Below are positions 44,699-49,590 of a stretch of 49,590 nucleotides of DNA, piece by piece. The notes under the pieces are model-generated. The model was not told the origin of the DNA. It worked only from the letters and a program-made list of their open reading frames with translations, and did no database searches. The number at the start of each line of letters is the position of its first letter. The stretch's first letter is position 1. Origin of the DNA: Clostridiaceae bacterium (lineage in GTDB: Bacteria > Bacillota > Clostridia > DSM-8532); assembly GCA_012727625.1 (NCBI GenBank), contig JAAYGP010000274.1, positions 1 to 49,590 of the forward strand. The letters are read 5' to 3'. Position numbers and translations under genes: made by a program.

Positions 44699-44998
44699 AT
44701 GAAAAAATACGAATCCATTTTTGTCATAAACCCATTGCTGGAAGATGATAAAATTCAGGAAATAGTCACCAGGGTTAAAAGCTTCATAGAGGAATCAGCC
44801 CAGCTTGAGAAAATCGACGAATGGGGAAAAAGACGTTTAGCTTATGAAGTAAATGATCAAAAAGAAGGGTATTTCACCCTTGTTCATTTTACGGCGGGCT
44901 CTGAATTCCCGGCTGAGCTGGAACGTATTTACAAAATAACTGAAGGCGTCATCAAATACATTATTGTAAGACGCGATGAAAAAGAAGAAAAAGAATAG
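44699..44998 (+). CDS. rpsF: 30S ribosomal protein S6
   Basis: The 99-residue protein matches bacterial S6 throughout: MKKYESIFVINPLLEDDKI, IDEWGKRRLAYEVNDQKEG, and YKITEGVIKYIIVRRDE. ATG 44699 is preceded by AAGGAGGTG with 8-base spacing; the longer frame from 44654 adds a non-family extension. In most Firmicutes rpsF-ssb-rpsR are contiguous; here ssb is 221 bases away and rpsR is absent. Confidence 0.96.
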   Translation: MKKYESIFVINPLLEDDKIQEIVTRVKSFIEESAQLEKIDEWGKRRLAYEVNDQKEGYFTLVHFTAGSEFPAELERIYKITEGVIKYIIVRRDEKEEKE

Positions 44999-45010
44999 GT
45001 TATTTATTCT

Positions 45011-45207
45011 ATCGGATACGCCATAAGACTCTTTCCTTAAGGTGGGAGATTTGGGGCGGACTTAGCGGATATGACTTAATGCAGACATAAATGCCGCAAA
45101 AAATGTCCCGGCGGTCGGGCGGACCGTTTTTTTGCCTGTGGAGCTGCTGTGTTAACGGCACAATGAAGCAGGACTCTCTCGTCTTTCAGGATGGAGAGGA
45201 TGTCAAG
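45011..45207 (+). repeat. 197-nt structured element, copy A (between rpsF and ssb)
   Basis: It is about 87% identical by eye to 45682-45877. Possible stems are CGCC/GGCG enclosing CTCTTTCC-TTAA-GGTGGGAG, CGGTC/GACCG (45114-45127) followed in this copy by TTTTTTT, TGTG/CACA, and a 3' hairpin TCTCTCGTC/GATGGAGAGG. Several differences from copy B keep pairing. The 3' end (AAGCAGGA, hairpin, ATGTCAA) resembles, from memory, the right end and guide-RNA scaffold of IS200/IS605 TnpB elements, but no transposase gene is present. It ends directly at the Shine-Dalgarno of ssb. Confidence 0.75.
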
Positions 45208-45219
45208 GAGGTTGAATGC

Positions 45220-45675
45220 ATGAATAAAGTAATTTTAATGGGTCGTTTGACAGCGGATCCAGAGCTCAGGTACACTACGAACAACATCCCGGTATGCCGT
45301 TTCAGTATAGCAGTTGATCGCCAGTATGCAAAGCAGGGCGAGGAAAAACAGACTGATTTTTTTAATATTACAGCATGGAGGGCATCAGGAGAGTTTGCCA
45401 GCCGCTATTTTAAAAAAGGCATGCGCGTGCTGGTGGAGGGCTCAATCAGAAACAACAACTATGAGGACAGCCAGGGCATCAGACATTACACTGTTGAAAT
45501 CTGGGCTGACAGGTTGTATTTTGCGGACGGCAAGAGGGATGATTCGGCAAGTGGCGGATTTGCACAGCAACCTTCATATAAGACGCTGGAATCACAGGGT
45601 CAGCCGGTTATGCAGCCGGATTCAGGAGACGGATTTTTCCCGTTGATTGAAGACGATGATGACCTGCCATTCTGA
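45220..45675 (+). CDS. ssb: Single-stranded DNA-binding protein
   Basis: The 151-residue protein has the OB-fold start MNKVILMGRLTADPELRYT, the DFFNITAWRASGEFASRYFK core and the acidic C-terminal tip DDDDLPF that recruits partner proteins. The linker is short. AAGGAGGT at 45205-45212 supports ATG 45220, and the longer frame from 45091 lies inside the structured repeat. It is bracketed by two copies of that repeat, which is unusual for this operon. Confidence 0.97.
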   Translation: MNKVILMGRLTADPELRYTTNNIPVCRFSIAVDRQYAKQGEEKQTDFFNITAWRASGEFASRYFKKGMRVLVEGSIRNNNYEDSQGIRHYTVEIWADRLYFADGKRDDSASGGFAQQPSYKTLESQGQPVMQPDSGDGFFPLIEDDDDLPF

Positions 45676-45681
45676 ACAATT

Positions 45682-45877
45682 TATCGGATACGCCGTAAGA
45701 CTCTTTCCTTAAGGTGGGAGATATAAGGCGGACTTAGCGGATATGAGCTTAATGCAGACATAAATGCTGCAAAGAATATCCCGGCGGTCGTGCTGACCGT
45801 TTCTGCCTGCGGAGCTGCTGTGTCAGAAGCGCAATGAAGCAGGAATCTCTTGTCTTTCAGGGCGGAGAGAATGTCAA
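45682..45877 (+). repeat. 197-nt structured element, copy B (downstream of ssb)
   Basis: Second copy, starting 6 bases after the ssb stop codon. Compared with copy A the 3' hairpin arm pair changes from CGTC/GATG to TGTC/GGCG and the outer pair from U-G to U-A. The TGTG/CACA stem becomes TGTG/CGCA. All of these keep pairing. The CGGTC/GACCG hairpin is kept with a different loop, but its T-run is interrupted. No gene follows it before the terminator at 45955. The 504-base gap 45676-46180 otherwise shows nothing recognisable. Confidence 0.75.
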
Positions 45878-45954
45878 TATTTCCACACCGGTTTTAAAAA
45901 AACCAAAACGAAACGGGACTGGTTTCCCGCTTATTAAGCACTACAACAATATGC

Positions 45955-45989
45955 GCCCTTTTATTTTCAGAATAAAAGGGCTTTTTTTT
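45955..45989 (+). terminator. Strong rho-independent terminator of the rpsF-ssb unit
   Basis: GCCCTTTTATT (45955-45965) and AATAAAAGGGC (45971-45981) form a perfect 11-base-pair stem with a 5-base loop, followed by eight T. Confidence 0.9.
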
Positions 45990-46180
45990 ATGATGGTTCA
46001 TGGTAAACTTATATTATAATTGTTTCCAGATGGTTGCCTCCCGAAAAGTCGTATAACGATTTTCAGTGTTTTTGAACTGAGGTTGCCTGTATTTTATATT
46101 ATAAAATATTAAGCTCAATCAAGTATTCTCAGGTAAGCCTTTACCTGTTTGTCCGGACAACTCGTTTAGGAGGGGAATCT

Positions 46181-47674
46181 GTGCGTCATATAGTTGGAGT
46201 TGTTTTTTCAGTTGCAGCGGTTTTACTTGTAATGATGTGTATGCCCCGGACGGGCGCAATATACACACATGATTCTCAGTCATATGAATATGCCGCATCA
46301 ACTTTGCTTGAGTCAGGAGAAATGAAATACTTCGGATATGATACGCCAATTATCCAATGGCCGCCTTTTTACATTTTTGTATCTGCCGCAATAAAACTCG
46401 CGGGGGTTCCTTTTGCTCAGGGCGCGGCATGGGTTAACGCTTTTGCCTTTGCATATCTTGTTTATACCGCAAGTGTCTTTTTATTTGACTGTCTGAATGT
46501 TAAATGGCTTGCTGTTCCGGCGCTTGCCATGATTATAATTTCAGTGCCTCTTATTTTCATCTCAGGTTATGCCTGGTCTGAAATGCTGTTTATTTTTCTG
46601 TCTGTGCTTTCAATTGCGCTGATTCTTGAATATATAAAAAGGGAGAAGCAGTCATGGCTTGTTGCTGCGACTGTTATCTCAAGCCTTTGCTGGCTTACAA
46701 GGTATATAGGCATTGTGGTTATTGGTGTTTCGGCAATAGTTCTGCTTATTTGGGTTGAGCCATTTTGGGAAAAAATTAAAAAGACCTTTGTTTACATGGT
46801 TTTTTCATGTTTTCCAATGGCATTATGGGTGATAAGAAATTATATTTTTTCAGAAACCTTTACCGGTGGAAGATTGCCAGGCATATACACATTTAAGGAT
46901 AATGCTGATTTTTCCATGGAGACTTTCAAAGGATGGATTTCCTTTTCCAACCCAATGTTTGCCTGGATTTCAGCGGCTTTGTTTGCTTTATTTGCCATGC
47001 TGGCAATTTCAATGAAAAAAAACTCCAGGAAGAAGAAAAAAAGCTCTCCTGAGCTGTTTGCGTTTTTTCTTTATATAGTATTGTATTGCGGGGTTTTGCT
47101 TATTTCGGCCTCAAAGTCGGGAATGGATCCCCTGGATGACCGGTTATGGTCCCCGGTATTCCCTTTCTGGATTTTCACCCTGGTTTTGGCTTTTGACAGG
47201 CTTTTTAGCAGTATAAAAATGACAAAGGCAGTGAAATGGATGGCCGCAGGATTTACATTGTCCGCCGTAATTGCTGTTGTAAATCCTGCAATATGGCTCC
47301 AAAGCGAGGGACTGCCCAGGAAGGATGCCCTGATTGGTTCCAAGGAATCACCCATTGCTAAGCAATCGCCGGTACTTAAGTTTGCAATGGAACATATAAA
47401 ACCTGACGCAGACACCCTTGTAATAAGCAATAAAGCATCTGATTTCGCATTGCACACAAATTTGAAATGCTATTACCCGCCCAAAAAAAATGGTATTCCT
47501 CTTTACTCATACAGTCAATACAGTGAACGTATAGAGAATTTCAAGACTATATATCTTGTTTGGGCAGGAGACCCAATATCCGAGAGTTTTATGGACATAC
47601 CCGAATTCAGGGAGAAGTATGAACTTGAAAAAACTGCTCAAAATGAGTATTGTATAATATATAGGCTGAAGTGA
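46181..47674 (+). CDS. GT-C-type membrane glycosyltransferase (family 39/PMT-like)
   Basis: The 497-residue protein has about eleven membrane helices and, in the first outer loop, an acidic motif (YTHDSQSYEYAA, about residues 28-39) in the place of the D-D/D-E catalytic motif of GT-C enzymes. It would use a polyprenyl-phosphate sugar outside the membrane. The start is GTG 46181 with AGGAGGGGA upstream. The next gene encodes a probable polyprenyl-phosphate phosphoribosyl transferase, which suggests a donor for this enzyme. The acceptor is unknown. Confidence 0.7.
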   Translation: MRHIVGVVFSVAAVLLVMMCMPRTGAIYTHDSQSYEYAASTLLESGEMKYFGYDTPIIQWPPFYIFVSAAIKLAGVPFAQGAAWVNAFAFAYLVYTASVFLFDCLNVKWLAVPALAMIIISVPLIFISGYAWSEMLFIFLSVLSIALILEYIKREKQSWLVAATVISSLCWLTRYIGIVVIGVSAIVLLIWVEPFWEKIKKTFVYMVFSCFPMALWVIRNYIFSETFTGGRLPGIYTFKDNADFSMETFKGWISFSNPMFAWISAALFALFAMLAISMKKNSRKKKKSSPELFAFFLYIVLYCGVLLISASKSGMDPLDDRLWSPVFPFWIFTLVLAFDRLFSSIKMTKAVKWMAAGFTLSAVIAVVNPAIWLQSEGLPRKDALIGSKESPIAKQSPVLKFAMEHIKPDADTLVISNKASDFALHTNLKCYYPPKKNGIPLYSYSQYSERIENFKTIYLVWAGDPISESFMDIPEFREKYELEKTAQNEYCIIYRLK

Positions 47675-47824
47675 CAGTCTTATGTAAGGCTTGTTTTTAT
47701 GAAACAGCTGCATTGAATATTATCGTACACATAAAGGCAGCCTTTTATAAGGCTTGCTTTAATCTGCTGCCAGTTAATATAGAGGCAGAAATTAACAGCC
47801 GGTTTTAAATACCAGGGAGAAAAA

Positions 47825-48688
47825 ATGCTGAAGCAATTAATTAAACTGATAAGACCAAAACAATGGGTTAAAAATGTTTTCGTATTGGCACCACTGGTGT
47901 TCTCAAGAAAATTCACAAACCCGGAAGCTGTTATAAGGGCATTCTTTGCCATGTTATGCTTTATCGCCGCATCATCTGCTGTTTATATTCTGAACGACAT
48001 TTTAGATCTTGAAAAAGACAGGCTTCATGAAACAAAACGCTTAAGACCCTTGGCATCCGGAAAGCTCAGCAGTACAAACGCTGTAATTTTTATGCTGATT
48101 CTTTTGTCATTAAGCCTTATACCAGCCTTTTTTATAAGCAGAGGGGTTCTTTTCTGCATTGTTGCCTATGTTTTGATGAACATTTTATACAGCACAATTC
48201 TGAAAAACTTTGTGATTGTGGATATCATGGCAATTGCTCTTGGCTTTGTGATCAGGGTAATTTGCGGTGCGGTGGCAATTCCGGTGTATATTTCTTCCTG
48301 GGTCCTTCTATGCACATTTTTCATTGCCCTTTGTATTGGTGCCGGCAAGCGAAAAGCGGAAAAAGCAGTGTTAAACGACGATTCAGCAATGCATAGGCGC
48401 GTGTTGTCCAGTTATACCGACAGTTTTTTGAAAAGCCTGATACAGATAAGCATAACAGGTTCTGCCATAACATATTCATTGTATACTGTTTTGGAATATG
48501 ACATACAGATACCCATGATAACCATACTATTTGTTTTTTACGGCCTTTTCAGGTATATGCAGCTTGTTCTTGCGGAAGATGAGGAAAGACTTCCCGAGGA
48601 AATAATACTTTCAGATGTCCCCTTGATGGCAAGTATTATTCTTTTTGGCATATCCTGGATTGCTATATTCCTTGCATATGGGTTATGA
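47825..48688 (+). CDS. UbiA-family transferase, decaprenyl-phosphate phosphoribosyltransferase-like
   Basis: The 287-residue protein has about eight helices and both aspartate-rich motifs of the UbiA family: YILNDILDLEKDRLHETKR (about residues 55-73) and a later acidic region. The start (LIRPKQWVKNVFVLAPLVFS) and RPLASGKL fit the DPPR-synthase-like branch that puts phosphoribose from PRPP on a polyprenyl phosphate. That branch call is by resemblance. It precedes a radical SAM gene by 33 bases. Confidence 0.78.
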   Translation: MLKQLIKLIRPKQWVKNVFVLAPLVFSRKFTNPEAVIRAFFAMLCFIAASSAVYILNDILDLEKDRLHETKRLRPLASGKLSSTNAVIFMLILLSLSLIPAFFISRGVLFCIVAYVLMNILYSTILKNFVIVDIMAIALGFVIRVICGAVAIPVYISSWVLLCTFFIALCIGAGKRKAEKAVLNDDSAMHRRVLSSYTDSFLKSLIQISITGSAITYSLYTVLEYDIQIPMITILFVFYGLFRYMQLVLAEDEERLPEEIILSDVPLMASIILFGISWIAIFLAYGL

Positions 48689-48721
48689 TAAATTATACAG
48701 CAAGGTGAAAAGGATGAGGAT

Positions 48722-49590
48722 ATGATTCGGACAGTAATTAATGTTTTGTTTAAAAGGCCAATCCTGGCAATTTATGATGTTACAAAGCTTTGCAATCAGC
48801 GTTGCCTTATGTGTAATATATGGAAGACAAAAAGTGAAGACATGAACCTTGAGCAGCTTGAAAAAGAGGTAAAAAAGCTTCACCGGTTTGGTGTGGGGTA
48901 TGTTTTTATCCAGGGTGGGGAGCCGCTTATCAGAAAAGATATTATTGAGGTAATCGATCTGTTTTTAAAATACCATATTAAGCCGACAATTATAACAAAC
49001 GGGATTCTGCTGACTTACGAAATCGCGTCTGAAATCGCAAAACGCCGGTGCAACCTGGCTATAAGCATAGATTCAATGGATCCGGAGCTGTTTGCAAAAC
49101 TTCGCGGTGCGGATAAGCTTCCGGAGGTTATTGCGAATATAGAGAAAATTTCGGATCTTGAAAGAAAGGGTAACTGGTCAATTACAACAACCGTAACAGG
49201 ACTTACGAGATTTGACGATGTAAAAAAGATTGAGGAATTTGCTGAAAAGCATGGTTTTATGTATGCAATAAGGCCATATATATTTGTACGCGGGGTGGCA
49301 GGGAAAAGGAATGACGAACTTGTGTACCGGTGGAAGGATGTTGCGGATATTTTCCTTTATATGTCCGCAAAGGCAAGGCAGAATAATTATCTTGCCTATC
49401 TTGTCTACCAGGAGCACATAAAGTATATAAAGGGTGAGGGAATGCCCATATGCGATGCCGCCAGGTATTCATTCGTCATGACGGAAACCGGCGCAAAAAG
49501 TCCCTGTATTGAATTTACCGACCGTAACTTTAACCTGGAAACTTTCCGAAAAGACAAAAAATGTTTTTATGCCAGCATAAAGGAATGCAA
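48722..49590 (+). CDS. Radical SAM protein (3' truncated by the window end)
   Basis: The open frame runs to the last base. C24-x3-C28-x2-C31 (CNQRCLMCNIW) binds the [4Fe-4S] cluster and QGGEPLIRKDI is the SAM-binding G-G-E segment. Further cysteines appear near residues 244, 262 and 281 (AKSPCIEF and beyond), compatible with an auxiliary-cluster region. ATG 48722 follows AAAAGGA by 7 bases. It is probably in one operon with the UbiA and GT-C genes. The substrate cannot be deduced. Confidence 0.85.
   Translation, partial: MIRTVINVLFKRPILAIYDVTKLCNQRCLMCNIWKTKSEDMNLEQLEKEVKKLHRFGVGYVFIQGGEPLIRKDIIEVIDLFLKYHIKPTIITNGILLTYEIASEIAKRRCNLAISIDSMDPELFAKLRGADKLPEVIANIEKISDLERKGNWSITTTVTGLTRFDDVKKIEEFAEKHGFMYAIRPYIFVRGVAGKRNDELVYRWKDVADIFLYMSAKARQNNYLAYLVYQEHIKYIKGEGMPICDAARYSFVMTETGAKSPCIEFTDRNFNLETFRKDKKCFYASIKEC

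Noticed and set aside
45011..45207. Firm assignment of the repeat to HEARO or a specific omega-RNA family
   Set aside because: I cannot recall the consensus well enough to match it and no iscB or tnpB gene is present.
45834..46019. 61-residue open frame after ssb
   Set aside because: It begins inside repeat copy B and runs through the terminator; the parallel frame in copy A shows it comes from the repeat.
1..49590. CRISPR arrays, tRNA or rRNA genes, complete insertion sequences
   Set aside because: Scanned for regular short repeats, cloverleaf or ribosomal motifs and transposase genes; none found.

Overview
The window is chromosomal DNA from a low-GC, Gram-positive, spore-forming member of the Clostridia, probably close to the Acetivibrio/Ruminiclostridium group (inferred from gene content only). 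Supporting signs are strong AGGAGG-type ribosome binding sites, an SLH-domain surface protein, a SipL-like spore-coat morphogenesis protein, a LoaP-type antiterminator and a MEP-pathway ispE gene. No rRNA, tRNA or CRISPR array was seen.

Region 1 (1-2.5 kb) is the 3' part of an S-layer-type protein whose visible frame carries an in-frame amber codon, followed by a promoter/terminator-rich leader. Region 2 (2.55-27.9 kb) is a one-directional exopolysaccharide or capsule locus of more than 20 genes. It holds an EPS-associated MarR-type regulator, a Wzz-like chain-length protein, a very large ligase/polymerase, an embedded aldolase-decarboxylase-aminotransferase set, a phosphoglycosyl transferase, glycosyltransferases, an acyltransferase, Wzy and Wzx. 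Two nucleotide-sugar modules follow: a dTDP-aminosugar set (rfbA, rfbB, DegT aminotransferase, GNAT acetyltransferase, rfbC, no rfbD) and a UDP-HexNAc dehydrogenase plus 4-epimerase pair that probably makes UDP-GalNAcA. The locus ends with an unusual fusion of a GlmU-like nucleotidyltransferase to a galactokinase-like GHMP kinase.

Region 3 (28-32.6 kb) looks like accessory DNA. It has a one-chain cobalamin-binding, mutase-like protein, a Schlafen/AlbA_2 ATP-binding regulator on the minus strand with a consensus promoter whose spacer is filled by a perfect palindrome, two diverged copies of an intergenic repeat, and decayed gene fragments. Region 4 (32.6-39.6 kb) holds a membrane nucleotide-sugar 4,6-dehydratase (CapD/WbpM type) behind a foldable leader, mscL, a LoaP/NusG-like antiterminator, and a MoxR-DUF58-membrane protein operon. 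Region 5 (39.7-44.6 kb) has a nitroreductase, a proline/glycine-rich probable spore-surface protein, the SPOCS/LysM protein, ispE and a GntR/FCD regulator.

Region 6 (44.6-46 kb) is rpsF and ssb. A ~197-nt structured element occurs twice, once on each side of ssb, and rpsR is missing from its usual place. Region 7 (46.2 kb to the end) is a GT-C-type membrane glycosyltransferase, a UbiA-family phosphoribosyl/prenyl transferase and a truncated radical SAM enzyme.

The least explained items are the duplicated element around ssb, the GlmU-GHMP kinase fusion next to the B12 mutase-like protein, the amino-acid-type enzymes inside the glycan locus, and the AlbA_2 promoter/operator.
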